Assembly (NCBI GenBank): GCA_020726505.1
Contig: JAHLEZ010000004.1
Span: 2,542,001 to 2,606,000 of the forward strand
Reading direction: 5' to 3'
DNA: 64,000 nt
DNA from: Leptodontidium sp. MPI-SDFR-AT-0119
Taxonomy: Eukaryota; Ascomycota; Leotiomycetes; Helotiales; Leptodontidiaceae
The notes below the pieces were generated by a model. It made no database searches and was not told the origin of the DNA. It was given only the letters and a program-made list of their open reading frames with translations. Below are positions 48,316-61,800 of the stretch, piece after piece; the first letter of the stretch is position 1; the number at the start of each line of letters is the position of its first letter. The position numbers were made by a program, and so were the translations under genes.

Positions 48316-49802
48316 TCATGCATTTGATATCGCACCATTCCCAACATTCCCCACTCGCTCAAGAAAACGCCAGACATCGCGACAACAGGTTTCCAAGGTC
48401 TTCTCTGTCCTCCAGCCCAGTTCTATTTCAGCTCGAGTAGCTTTTGCGACACACATGCCCACATCCCCTTCGCGCCTCCCTACGATTTGAGTTGGGATCT
48501 TTGTCTGCGACACTTCCTCCATCGCGGCGACAAGCTCCAGCACTGACTGTCCACGACCACTGCCCAAATTATACACCCTAAACCCTCTATCTGCTCGACT
48601 CTTGAGAGCTGCCAGATGACCACGCGCGAGGTCTGTGACATGGATATAATCCCTCACTGCAGTCCCGTCTGGAGTGTCGTAATCGTCACCATAAATATTC
48701 AGAACCGGCAGCGCACCGCTGATAACGCGGAGGACAACAGGCATCAAATTAGTGGCAGCATCTCGTGGATCTTCTCCAAGTTGGCCTGATTCATCGCAAC
48801 CGATGGGATTGAAGTACCGAAGTGCTGTAATGGTCCATTCGGGATCCGCGTGAGCCAAGTCGTTCAGGATCGCCTCACACATCCACTTGGTCCTCCCGTA
48901 AGGATTAGTCAAGCCAGAGCACCCTGGTTGGACAACCTTCTTCTGACCGTCTTCATCCACGAAATGACTGGTATTTTGACTACAGTATTCCTCCCTCAAA
49001 GGAACCCCAATGTCCGCAACAGTGCCATACACAGTTGCCGATGAACTGAAAACAAAATTCTTGATTCCAAAGTCCCCAAGTAGAGAGCAAAAGTTGATAA
49101 GGCCACCAACATTATTTGAGTAGTACTTCAAAGGATTCTTGATGCTCTCGCCGACTGCTTTGTGGGCTGCAAAGTGGATGACCCCACTGATTCTCGAGAT
49201 TCTCGAAGTTTCGGGATTATCCGGACTCAGCTGGAATGGAGATGGGATTTCGTAGGCTTCCAGAATAGTTCTCATGGCCCGTTCATCTCTATAGTCGGCC
49301 TCGTACAGTTTGAGCGATGGGCGGAATTTTGGTGATGCATGATAGTGATCGGTCACCATCATTTCCAGTCTGAGGAAAACCGAACTGAAGGCATTGCTCA
49401 GATTGTCGACGACAATGACCTAGACTTGTTGGCTCAATTCTTCGATCAATTGATAAGGTGGAGCTTCATACGTTATACCCTGCCTTTGCAAACTCCCTAA
49501 TCAGGATTTTAGCATTACAATTTTCAATGTCAGGATCAGAACAAAGGATCCGAGCTCAGATCGCAGATCATGGAAGATTTCGAGATGAAAAGAACATACC
49601 AGACTGTATGCGACCCGATGAATCCACAGCCTCCGACCACTAGTATGAACTGAGCACCTGTGGAATTATGTATCGAGCTGTCGATGTCATCGTCATTGAA
49701 GAGAATTGATCTCTCTGTAAATGGCGTGTTGATATCATCGCATTCCGATCCAGAAGAGAAGCGACTCGGGGAGGATGCGCCACTTTCTGTGCTGCAAGGC
49801 AT
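48316..49802 (-). CDS. UDP-glucose 4-epimerase (Uge/GalE family)
   Basis: Interconverts UDP-glucose and UDP-galactose, and in some fungal members also UDP-GlcNAc and UDP-GalNAc, using tightly bound NAD in the cytosol. Minus-strand exons 49802-49600, 49496-49472 (only 25 bp) and 49419-48316 sum to 1,332 nt, a 443-residue frame. The NAD motif GGCGFIGSHT is at 57-66, after an unusually long, acidic N-terminal extension of about 50 residues. Other signs: VIVVDNLSNAF; SSSATVYG near 202-209 with the catalytic Ser/Thr region; YGRTK at 250-254 (Tyr-X3-Lys); ALRYFNPIGC; and the RREGDV motif near the C-terminus. The family is clear. Whether it is the ortholog of Aspergillus uge3 (the GAG-locus enzyme) or of the housekeeping uge5 is inferred from linkage with the deacetylase 4.3 kb away. 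Confidence 0.93.
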
Positions 49803-52800
49803 TGTCGTATTTTACCCCGCAATCTCTTGACAAATGCTTGAAGCTCCCTCATAGACAATATCTGTACATCTCTTTATAAGACCAAGACGCTCAGCGCCAG
49901 TTCGGGTGGATATTTTGATCAGGAAGATTCTCCCTTTGGATGCAGCCTCGCAAGAACGTGGTCGCCTCGCGTGATAAATTACTTGCCAATGATGCTTGTC
50001 ACTTTCAATTTGGCCTCGCTCCAGGTTTTTCTTCACCCGCTCAGCCGTGGGTATTTCTCCTAGAAACTGTGATGAGCGCAGGGAATATACATAAAGATGA
50101 CGACGCGTAGACTCCGTGACATTTTCGGCCCTGATTGTCCTTGTTGAATTGTGCCTGTTGAAACTTGAGGGTCTGTCCTGAAGAATTCCGATTTCTTAGC
50201 TTTCCTCGGACGACTGTCTTTATAATTATGGCACTGAAAGGGAACATTTTTTGGGTTTCTATTTAGACCTAGAGTAAGGCTAAACACCGTGTTGTTGTCT
50301 TGCAAACTTCACTCTAATTGCCGAGCGCTTCGCCCGCCCACAGTTGAGACGGGAGAATTTAACATTAGTTATTAAACTTCTAAACGTAGCTGAGAACTGA
50401 GAATGTCTTCAGTAGCTGCAAAAAAGAATATTTTTGTTTTTGTTTTCATCTTGGCAAGTGCCCAAAGTAGCTGATACCCAATGGCATTTCAAAGCCTTGC
50501 TTCGTTCCCAAAGCAGCTGCCAATGGAGTTCGCTACATGTGCAAGACAATATTCCCGGTCTGTATATTAGTTCATCTATCGACCTGGGAATTTGCATCTC
50601 AATTTGCTCATACTGTCAGCCTTGGTGATGCTTCCAGGCTACGGGATGTCAATTATACAATATCTTGGTGGTCTATTTTGACCCCAGGATAATTGAAAGA
50701 GCCACGATACACACTCAGCTGCTTACGAATTTAGAACGACCTAATCTGGTAGTGAAATAACACAGCCATAGTTTTTGCTTCCACGAAGAATTTGTGCCTA
50801 GTTTGTTTTGTTGAAACCCCCTCCCTCTCTTTTGCTTCTCACGAGGTGCTACACGCAGAGTGTACCTGCCCTGACGGTATATGCAAGGTCGGTTGTAACT
50901 CCACTGACGATATTTTCTGGGTAAGGCTCGATCTCCTTGCAGCTAGTTCTAGCATATGCCGGTAAATGTCTATGCCTCAAAGTGAACTATCTCGCATGTA
51001 CAGCGAGTTGGTCTCAATTTACGCCAACTTAAGAGTAGACAAAGAACGGGGTCCCCGTGTTCAATATCGCCATCAGCATCTCGCAATCGGTTTCCCTTCA
51101 TAGAAATTTGAAGTGTGTAGGGACGAACAACTCGTGACACGGCACGCAAGAAGTTCCCGCCACCGAATGCTTCCCGGCTGTTACGGAGCAGAGGCTGAAT
51201 TACCACCCCGGGCATTACTCAAGGATTACTAGCAAGAATTTTCTTATGCATCTCCAAGTATTGGACCTCTCTGGGCACTTTGTGGAATATCGATCAAGAT
51301 GGCTTGGCTCTGGGTTCCTAGAAAAACAGGGGAACTCAGGGCTCATTCCATGATGATCAGATCAAACAGCAAAACAAACTAGCCTCCGAACACTACTTCC
51401 AGTTATGCCAGGACTGTGCGCACAGAATTTAGTATCACAAAGTTGGAAGTAACTTTAGCGCTGGACTGCCGAGGGGATTGGACACGGCGTGAGGGCCAGT
51501 TTCACGACGTGAGTCCTCCAGCCTTATTAACCCCCGTTGGAACAGTTGACGGCCCTATCATCCGATGTTGAGATTACTTGTGCCCATTATATGGAATGGC
51601 TTCTTTCTGGCGTTTTATGAGATGTCAGTCATAGAGTTATTGCTTACTGTGCCTGGGCTGGCCACCTCCACTTCATAGTGAGTGAGTATGTTGTGATTGG
51701 TACCACCTTGAAGGAACTATCGGGGGGGCGGGGGAAACCATGACAAGGCGCGCTCCGCATGTCACGGCTAATACCCCAGAAAATAGGCAACTCAACCGTT
51801 ATTCCCCGGTGACTTTGTGTGTGGCAAAGTTCCACCGCTGTGGTCCCATCATCTACGCGACTGGGTGAACCTATCTTCTCTCGCTCATATCTCCCAATGA
51901 CCTGGGCCAAAGAAAGCTTTTACTTGGCAGCCTGGGTTGAGCTTCGGTTGTTGCTTGAATACGGGGAGCTGGGAGAGTCTCATTTCATTTCGGCGATGAC
52001 TGGATAGCACCCCGCATTTATGCAAGTTTCATTTGCACTTTCAATTTCTTCTACATATAAGCATGGCTTCCACGTTGGATCTGAGACGCCCTATGCGAAG
52101 CACACCAGGAATAAGGCTTCGGTACTTCTATCTCTCAATGTAGAGCGTTCTGGGGGTACTTATTCGATGTGTTGTCCGCCATCTGCAAGTTTCTTCTGGC
52201 TGAATATATCGTCACCTCGCCAGAATCGTACCACATTGCTTTGTGAGAATGTTTCGAGTCAGGTGCACAACCGTTTCAAATGTAGAAAGTTCTGCAGCTA
52301 TGACCAAATTCTCGCACCTCCTTTCGCAATCTTAGTCTATCCAATGTAAGTGATACAGCCTGCATCTGCCAAATTAGGCTGAATCAATATGGCGACAGGA
52401 CTACGAAAACAGGATCACTGACCATCATCGCAGAGTCAGCAAGCCTGCAGCAACTTTTGAGTGCCGTCTTGGGCTTGCGGAGAATCTTGTGCTGCTTGTT
52501 CTTGGTTCTAAATATTCGTTTATGTCGTATCGTTGGTGCTTGTACACGAGCCGAAATATTCGATGCTGGGAGCTGGCTTGCTGTCTTCTTTGAACAGCAG
52601 AAAAGTCTTGTGCCTTTTCTAAGCTATCCAAGTCTTTTTACCCTAATTTCTCTGTGATGCAGTCGACAAAATCTGAGCCGGTTTTAAGCCTGATGAACAG
52701 ATTCTGGAGTGTGCTGCCGTTGACGAAAGCATGATGCAGGAGATGACATCTTCTATGAAGATGTAGAAGTCTTCCGCAGTTCTACAAGCATTAAAATCAT

Positions 52801-53488
52801 AAGGTCCGACATCATCACGAAGACGAAAATTCGAAGCCCCGTCCAGTTCCTCTCCAAGCATCCTTCTGACGGTCAGCTAGGCAGAGGCAGCGTCATCGTG
52901 CCAAACCCATGCCACAAGACAAAAGAACACAATTCCAATCGAAGAAAAGGATTCTCATGCATTCTAGGCTCAGTCACTGTACTAATCTGTTTTTGAGTCG
53001 CCTTTCTAGAAGTAATCATGTGGGGGGAGTGGCAAGCAAAGTCGTAATGTCGCATAGAAGTTTTAACTTGTGTTGAAAATCCTTTGAGGCCACATGGCAT
53101 CGCTCCGTTTATCAATGGTGCAGACTCCCTCATGAGGCTCACTTCTCCCCGATTATGAGCCTCTTCACAACCAGGTATAAGGATCGAACAATCATCAGGT
53201 TCCAGATCCCGCGGAAATTTCCACACAACCGGACCTTTTTGGACCCCCTATTCCTTTCGACTAGAGAAATAAATGAGCTGACGACGTATCTAGTCACTGG
53301 AAATTTAGAAGTTGATTGGATCCGAAGACCCGCAGTCCTAAACATATAATGAAAAAATTCTCCCGGTCCCGGACAATGGCGACACCACGGGGCTGAAAAG
53401 CGACCATCCCGTCCCACCCTCCCGCCATTGAATGCGAGTCTAGCAAGTGCCGAAGACGTCTTGCCTTCTTGACTGGGTCAGCGAAAAG
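49803..53488. other. Large gene-free gap inside the putative exopolysaccharide locus
   Basis: Both strands carry only short frames. Fragments with protein-like composition but no start or completion are at about 50,753-50,960 (+; HAECTCPDGICKVGCNSTDD, cysteine-rich) and 52,643-52,861 (-; RDDVGPYDFNACRTAEDFYI). I searched by eye for relics of the spherulin-like (GH135) and GH114 hydrolases that occupy this position in Aspergillus and recognised none. Confidence 0.45.
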
Positions 53489-54078
53489 TCATCCTACCAT
53501 ATAAAACCATAAAAATTTCCTATCACGGCCACCGGTCCGTAGAATCTGGGGAAGCACACCATCAGCCTTAAAGCCAATACCTTCTCGATCGGCGTAATGT
53601 ATACTGCAGGTTGTGGCATTAAAAATGGACCTTTTTGAGAAAACGACGCCCGGAACACCGTTGCAGTCTGCAGGTACATGGATGGTAGGATCTTCGCTCA
53701 CTTGTCCGCAAGCGCGAACGCGAAGTTTGTGTTCTGCCAAGCGATGTGCATTTAGACAGGAAACTCGTAAGAATGGAACTGGAATCTAGGATATGCGAGC
53801 ACTTGACGAGATGAGTGGTCCGTCGGTATTGCTACTTTCATGATTGGAGCCGGCAGATCATAGACTTGCCGTATTGGCATCGGCATATGAAGTATGTGCT
53901 CATCACTTGACGTTGCATCGCAAAGAAATTCGAAAGAAGTGAGAATCATTCGGGGACATCCTCTTTTGATGCCAACTTGCATCTGATGTTCTGATTTGAA
54001 AGTATACACAGAATTTTGCGATTTTTTGCTGCCACGAGCCCTAGCAGGAATTAGAGAAAAGAAAAAAATACTATGCAT
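53489..54078 (-). pseudogene. Possible decayed small secreted protein gene
   Basis: A minus-strand frame from 54078 starts MHSIFFFSLIPARA, weakly like a signal peptide, and runs to 53752. A second frame without ATG (about 53,795-53,489) follows and reads as a plausible Cys-containing protein (EDPTIHVPADCNGVPGV; FNATTCSIHYADREG). They overlap by some 40 bp and cannot be joined by a normal-sized intron, so one indel would be needed. No family is recognised. Confidence 0.2.
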
Positions 54079-54150
54079 TAATGATCATGCAAAGAACTAA
54101 AAGAAGCCCCCAATTTTTCGCAACTCGTCCCCTTCAACTACTCGGAAAAC

Positions 54151-57067
54151 CTATAGAGGCACTGGCTTGGTGAGCGTGAAAGACACTGGCTTCCCCGTGA
54201 GCGATACCCAAAGCGTCAAAGGGTCGTTTCCCAATTGCTCCGCTGTAGAACCTTGTTGGTCTGTGACAGTGCCTGGGAACGTGACGGGGATGGGCACCGA
54301 GCATGTGTTGCGGTTCGCTGCAACAGTCACAACAGTAATTACGTTGGCTTTGCTATCTACTTGCCAGGTTAGAGTCGGTCTGCAGTTGTCCCTGATCATC
54401 CTGGAACGTAACCCAGCGGCGATCTAGATATGTCAGAAATTAATCGTGCTCCATATTTCTGGTATGCTACTCACATCGTCATGTTTTTGAGAGACAAGAG
54501 GCCAGGTAACTCTGTATCTGAAGTCAGCATAGCGGCAAGAGAACGGTCATCGGAAATGCCCACAGCCGTGTATATTCACGTGTCACAACATCAACCCAGA
54601 CCTCAAGCAAGGACATGACACTGATGTCGTCTCCACCAAAGTCGTAGGTATCTGCGTCCTCAAACATCATGTTGGCTTGATGGAACATGAATGGGTCATG
54701 GTGAAGTCCGAGTAAGTGCCGCACGTTGGTCTCCCGTTCGATGTCAAGAAGCTGGTACATGTCACCGGTGCCATTTGACACTGCCTTCCATTCGGCAAGC
54801 ACGCAATCCGCATAATTACACTATGTCAGGTCGATCAGTGATTGAAGCTACTGCGCAAAAATGGGAACACTTGCGTTGTAGTATATATTGGAAGCCCATC
54901 TAGGTGTAATTTGAATTCCGGGAAATCCATTCAATGCACGAGTGGATGTTAACGGCCAGTGCTCGTTGGTCTGAGGAGATTGTCAGTAAAGACGCCAATG
55001 AAGGGTGCGAAGAATAAACACACCGGATTCAACAGGACCTTTCGGGTGTTGTCTCCAACGACATGGACGATCCCATTGTCCGCCCATGCTTGAAGAGCAT
55101 CACCATTATGGAGACCTGTGATAGCAGGCGGGATAATCCCAGTGCTACTAAATTGCTTCGCTGCAGATATCCCCACCGCATCGAGCCATCCCCTGTTCCA
55201 GGATATCTCTTTGAAAACGTCCGAATATGTCGCGTTATTTTGGTCCTCGTGAGTGAAAGTGTGCGACACATGAGAAAATGCGTTCAAGTTCGAGGATCTT
55301 TGCCACCAAGTAAGTAGCTCGTCTTTTTTCATGCAACTCGAACTGTAGTTAGCGTAATCAGTTGCAGTTTCTGGCCAAAGAGCTGTCCCGGTGCCGACGG
55401 GTTTCTGATATTCGAGCGGAGTGTCGAATTGGTCGGCGTATTCGACTAATCACGGTCAATAACACATTCTATCCCAACAAGGGTACATGAAATGGGATGA
55501 GACATTCGGGTGATGGGAAACTAACTGGGTCCTGGAGCACAAACGCCAGTGGTTGCGCTTGTTCTCGCAGCATATTCTGGATCGGCTGCCTGCAAGTTGA
55601 AAGTAAGACGATACCCAAATTACTGTTGATTGGGAGAAGGGATACCTCAATATTTCCATTACCATTATGCCCTACTTCAATAACCCATTTACTCCCAGCT
55701 GGTAAGCGTTTGTTGATTGTCTTCATTACCGTCACGTGATGAGACAGATCAGAACTTGAGACGCGGAAGTTTTCCCCAGAATCAAACATTGGAGTTTGGC
55801 TAGAGAAGTAGTTAGCTGCTGCTGACGAAATGATTTAACTTCAAGTTCTTACAGAAACATGTCATCAACTATATTCAGTCAGCACAAGATCTCAAAAAGA
55901 ATGCAAATATTCGAATGTCAAGGTGAATTGGCTGGAACTGACCCTGAGTGCTTAAAGTTGCTCTTCGATATCCAACATCTGGACTCATTAGCAACAAGTA
56001 AATTTGGGGTCTTGAATATTACTCACATAGCCCTCTTGTCGCCCAATGCACCCAAGCATGTTGCAAAAGATTTGACGCCAAAGACCACTGTACGTTGAAT
56101 GGAAGGTAGAAAACCATCTGACGCTGTCAGTTCCTAACTTGGAAGGACATTCAACACCACATACCTGCTGTCGGCCATCAATTTCGTTGATCACAGCAGC
56201 AGTCGATGTACTATTAAAGCCATCTTCTGCAGAAGCCGAAAATTGCGCAATTTCGAATGCCATACTGGAGTTAATGATCTTTGCGGGATAATGGTATAAA
56301 CCTTTTGTTGTTACACCTGCGCCACTGCATCTAGTCAGCCTTGTTCGCTAGTCGGGGTTCGATTCTTACACTTTGAGTCCAGCTCCAGGAAATAAAGTAG
56401 AATTTGAGATTGATACCAGTTGAACTCCAGTCCCGCAGCAAGATCCCAGGGACTGTGTACCTGTCGTCGCTGAGGGCGCGACATCTAATCTCACCATCCG
56501 AACACCAAACGCCACTTGATAATTGTACAACTGCTGCCATTGCGCAGGAGTAAGTGCACTTTGAAACCCTTTTGTACTGCCATAATTGTAACTGACTTCC
56601 GACATGATAACTATCAATCCAAAGTTGCCATGAGTAGCTGTGTCGTTGAGGATTGGCAAAGCCTCCCCAGTCTCCGGAACAACCAGGATAGAGTACGGAA
56701 TCCCTCTGTCATTTAATCCAGAATACGCCGAGTACGCCGAGGTTAAATCTCGGGCTATGACTAGAGCAGTGCTGTCAATGGTTTCTCCTGTGATGGATTC
56801 TGAGGTTGGTTCAACTGGCAAGGCGATCGTTGTGTTTGTTTTGATGGACAGATCATCATTGTTGACATGAGTAAGGGGAACTGGTGGTGCAACTATTGCC
56901 AAGGACTGAGAGTTCAGACCCGCGAAGATCTCGGACTTATCGGCGGATTGACCTGGTGCGCTTCGGTGGCGGTGATGGTGTCCATAAGTCGAAGGTAGGC
57001 ACAGGATCGCAGCCAGTATGCAGGATCGCATGCGTGAGGCAATCATGCCGATGCCAAGGAAACACAT
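54151..57067 (-). CDS. Secreted Agd3-like polysaccharide deacetylase (CE18 type)
   Basis: Probably removes acetyl groups from N-acetylgalactosamine in a secreted or wall polymer, as Agd3 does for galactosaminogalactan. I built twelve exons on the minus strand: 57067-56370, 56324-56165, 56117-56027, 55978-55943, 55868-55853, 55799-55646, 55589-55526, 55445-55024, 54970-54875, 54820-54564, 54517-54475 and 54423-54151. They sum to 2,310 nt, exactly 770 codons. A signal peptide (CILAAILCLPSTYG) fits a start at 57067, 57046 or 57031. The N-terminal half is a beta-rich carbohydrate-binding-like region. The NodB-like domain has VDDMFL at 329-334 and SHTFTHED near 467-474 (zinc Asp/His/His), then AITGLHNGD, VVGDNTR and LGLHHDPFMFHQAN. 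Exon 5 is only 16 bp, and intron 9 begins GC instead of GT. The divergent neighbour at 58,868 is 1.8 kb away. Confidence 0.88.
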
Positions 57068-58867
57068 GTATGACTTGATGACTCAAATAAGTCCTGGTTT
57101 TGTGCCGCGAGGACCAGAACCAATATTTAAAAGAGAAAGAAAAGGGAACAAAAAGAGTCTGCTGACAAGACTGTTCACTAAAATGTCTTTCCAGTCTGAG
57201 CTGGATCAAACATACGTGTACGAAGGGGTCTTAGTTTTTGGTATCCCTCGCATACAGCGAGCTTTAACGTTACTTAGAGTAATCTGGGCATTCTGAAATA
57301 TCGGCTTTAACCCTATAGTTCGTTCCGGGTTAATTCCTCGCCACGTCTTCAGGTAGACACAAGGCGGAGTAATGATAATCAGGAGCACACAAAAATCTTA
57401 CATCGCTTGCAGGGTGAGGAACGTTGGTAGCAAGCTCGGCACCAGATAAGCTTGACACGAGGTCGCATTTCGCGCACATTCTTATAATCCTCCTCAATTC
57501 AGCACGTTACTGTAACTCAGAACACCCGCTCTAGGCCACGACTCTTGAAGTCCATCTGGCATCGGGGGCACTGACCCCTGCTGGATGGATATTCAACTTT
57601 CAGACCCAAAATTGCAGCACGCTTCGCGTAAAATAGCAATTTGGATATTTCCGAGACGTGCAGCTCGCAGACGAGATATAGCAAAGGAAGCGGTGGGTGA
57701 TATGGAAGAATACGGGAAGTGTCGAGAAGTATGAAAAGTAGATTAAGCGCAGTGCATGGGTTTGAGCGATCTTATGCAGGGCAGACTCCCCCCCTCGAGT
57801 GTTCCTAGCCAAGCACGGGTATGCACTCAGCCCACCACCACGCGCTCGTCTATTATCTTTAGAGGTGGAGGCGATGCGATGCGATGAGACTGTGAGGCGA
57901 GTCTGTGTTGGAGGTTGAAAAGGGAAGTCGATAGAGATGATGTGCAGTGCCCAGCCAGGGGCTATCATGAACTCCACTAATACAGTCTTGGACTAGCATC
58001 TCGGTTATTTCAACCTTTTTTACCCCATTCGCTTTTAGCCCAACATCAAACAAACGACATCATGATCCATCACATAGGTACTTACTCCGTCCGCTCATCA
58101 ATATATTTCCCTAATCCATCCGACAGTATAGACACCTCACCGCGCATCGCCATATTATGTCATTCTCTCCTGCCAATGACTGGACTACGCGTTGTTCCTC
58201 TCGTCACTCCCCTCAATCTCGAGGGGTTGGCAGGCGAGGCAAAGCTGCCTTCTGCCGTCGCCTCCTACTCAAGCAGGCTGGGATGACACTTCCTAGGTCT
58301 GATGAAGCGCCTCGTCATCTCTCATATACCCCTTGTTTCTCGTATAGCCCTGTTTACTGGCCAAGTCTAAATTGCTGATAGTCACAATGCGTTTCACAGC
58401 ATGTGTGTAAGATGGACCTTCTCTTCCTCGGAGCCATGTCAAGCCATGTTCCAAAGAGATTTGGAAGCCGGGCCGACGCTATGGCATCTTTGGGTCTTCG
58501 GATCATGCCTATTTATCGAGATATACAAGAAACTGTATCAACGATAAAGACCCAAGGAAAACATCGCTCCATCTGGCCGGGCGTATGGGAACGAGGTCAT
58601 GTATCTCTGTACAACTACCCGGCTGTGATTTATGTGTCAATCCTTTCCTGGGTTTGAAATGTTCGAGGATTTCATGACTTCTGTACCTCGTCTTCTGCCA
58701 CGTGGGATTGGTGACTTTACACTGTGATGACGTTGATCTAATTAACATGCGATATTTACTGGCTTTTATGATGCTGCGTGTGTGCTGAATCCTGAAACCT
58801 CCCCCCCCCCCCCCCTCTTTTTTTTGTCAGCCGCATTTTGAGCCCGAAACCGATCCTCTGTTCTCTG
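57068..58867. promoter_or_regulatory. 1.8-kb divergent intergenic region between deacetylase and giant membrane protein
   Basis: Contains no credible frame. It must hold both promoters. A run of 15 C's (58,801-58,815) followed by a T-rich tract lies about 50 bp before the ATG at 58,868, typical of a pyrimidine-rich fungal 5' leader. Shared regulation of the two genes is possible but not shown by any motif I can name. Confidence 0.5.
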
Positions 58868-61800
58868 ATGGCACAAATCACTGGTGTTCACGCTGCTGGA
58901 TGGCATGATATGGTGCAGAGTTGGTGGCAATATGTAGGTTATTCTCCTTTGCTTCTCTTAAGAAATCATGCTAATGATTTAATAGGTTTTGATTGGCTTT
59001 GTTCTCGGATCTGTTATCCTGGGCTCATTGTTTCTGCTGCTCCTGTTGTTTATTAAACTTTGGGAATCATGGAAAGTCAGTAGAACCCCCAGCAGACAAT
59101 TTTGTGGTCTCTATGTATGGCTGACGATGTGATACAGAAGCATCAATTGACTTCCAAAAGAGTGCCATCCTCTTTGAAAAGGTTTCTCTCGAAATCCTCT
59201 ATGAATTTATTCGCCTATCGAATAGAGAAAATATCGAAGAAACCAGGGAACTTTGGGGTCTATCTTGGTGAATTCGAATGCCCTCCAACGCCGTCTCAGA
59301 TTCGCTTGCTGGCAGAGTGGGACCTTCTCATTGTTGATCCCTCCCAGGCAGGCGTCGCTGAGGCAATATCGTCTGGGTTCTATGCCGTTTCGCCACAAAT
59401 TCTCGCTCGCCTTGATGCAGAGCATGTGGCTAGCAGGTCCTCTGAACATCCGATCATATCTATCACGCAGTGGGTTGCCCGCCTCATCAAATTTTCAGCC
59501 AAGATGACTGGTCACCAACCACGCTTCAGTGGGGTGGTCATAAGCCACTGGGAGGACTGCCTTACAGTTGCCCTGTTGGAAGAATTCATTCTTTTCAACG
59601 ATTCCATTGGTCTTTCAGTCTATTTGGAGGCTTCTGATACACGATTTCTGTTGGAACCACGACTGGCAGAGTTGAATGAAGTGACTGGGCTCGTAATTCG
59701 GAATGGAACGATCTCTTTGAATGGAGAAGAGCGCGATGCCTTTCAGATGTCGGAGATGAGACCAACCATCAAAGCATTCGTCTCACAGGCTTGTCTACGG
59801 AACTTCGTGGTCCTTCTCTGGGAAACACTTGATGATGATGCATCGCCACTCAACGCCGTCATCAAGAGAAGCTATCAGTGGTCGAGATTCTACAGTGCGC
59901 TGCCCTGGATCGGAACGACGTCGGCACTCAGAACCGCCGAGTCTGCGCTCCTACAAAACGAGCCTCTTGGTGCATTTGACTGGCTGAAGGAGCTGCGAGT
60001 TATGAAAATTCATGAAAGCTGGCGCTCGAACCAGACTGTGAGTAACTTGACCCCGAAATAGGCGTTGAAAGACTAGAACTTGATCCATTTCTGCTCTGAC
60101 AACTGGAGTGGCATTGTTGTTTCTGCATGCGCCCATACTTCTCTCCAGTCTCGAATGCTAACCGGGTACAGATCTCACCGCACTACTTCCGAGAGAATGG
60201 CGACTCTCTAGCCAAACTTCACGCAGTTCTCTCAACACTTCCTGACCCGCTGAGGGATAAAGTAGAGCCGAGCGGCTTCGAAGAGACCTTCGGTGCCTTT
60301 ACAAGGAGCCGAACAGAGATTCACAGTGCCTTTTCTGGCTCCTCACATACCGCAGCATCAGTGAGCCGAAGCGGATCTCAGTCATCAATTTCTCTCGGCG
60401 CAGTAAGCTGGTTGTCATTGTTGGACCATAAATCGACAGACGCCATTTCGGCTTCACCAAGGGGCTTGTGTTTCAATTACCTAGGTTGCTTTCCTCTTGG
60501 ATTCAGTGTGAGCCCGAAGAACTTTGGCGATGTAGCCCGTTCGCAGCAGCAATTCAGGGATCTGGGGCTTTTAGATGAAATAAATCCGAGTAGATTACGA
60601 GATATCGGAGGGAAGTTGCAGCTGTTCTGCGAGAACACGAATGGACAAGATGTTCGACATGGTTCAGATTGGGTTGCTGCCATCCAGGAGCTTGCGGTAA
60701 GATTGTCGACTCCTGTGTCTAGCAGCCCTTCCCCGATTCGGGCTCATATCGGTCTTGATTCGGGGTTTCAAATCCAGCCTGGAACAAGATTCTGGTCAGT
60801 GTACGGCTATGACGAAGATGGCGTCCTAGATATCTATCTCTCTAGGAACGTACAGGATATCACGGGTGTCATTTTGCACACATATCTATCCTCTCAAGGA
60901 TGCCCCAGGCATGAGTGCTTCCAAATGGAGACTAAATTTGCAGAATGGTCAAAAGATCTTGTACTGCCATTGGCATTGTCTGGAAGGGTTCTCAACGACC
61001 TTAGTCTTCTGTCTCCGACAGAACTTCTAAAATTTCTTCAGCACTTGACGGTGACTCCTGTCACCAGGGATCCAATGCTCATCAGTTCACTTCGAGCGGC
61101 ATGTGAGAGACAACTGCTGGGTTCCACAGATTTCGCTCAACTCAAGGAGCTTGGGACTACTGGTTACCTTAGCGGACGTGCTTCTGCCCAGGACCTCATT
61201 TACGCCCGCATTCACTGGTATCAACGAACAGGCTGTCAGCATCCCGAACCGTCCAGAGCCCTTGATAACTTTCTCCAAATCGGTATCTCAGTCACCAAAA
61301 TACTTAAGGATAGGGATATCATCGCCCTCCAGAAAATAACGGACTGTCTTGCAGGCTGTATTGAGACCCACAGATTCGACACTCGTGTTGATCTTATGTC
61401 CTTCTCAATTTTCTGTGCGATGAGGAAACATGCGTTTGATGAAGCATATATGGAAGTCACGGACCGAAACACACTCTTCAACGACCAGAGTGATCAAGCG
61501 GCTGCCTTCGCAGAACTTTTTGCAACAGGTGCTCGGTGTGAAGCATATTTTGACTTGACACCGAGTGCGTTCGGGAAGCTTTTGTCTGACCGATATCGAG
61601 CATATCACCATCAACTTGGTCACGAGCCTCCAATTTGGACCGACGCAAACCCAGCGACACCATCAGCTTATGCTGCGGCTAAGATTGATGTTGACCCGAA
61701 CCCAGTGAAGACCAACATGTCTGCAACTCAACAATTCACCTTTTTAAGCGTGTTTGCAATCCCAGCATTGCTGGATATTTTGCTGCTTACCACGACAGGA

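Noticed and set aside
60038..60171. Separate gene start at 60,127 (MRPYFSP...)
   Set aside because: A donor (ACT|GTGAGT) at 60,038 and acceptor (GTACAG) at 60,171 join the flanking frames in phase, so the Met at 60,127 lies in an intron.
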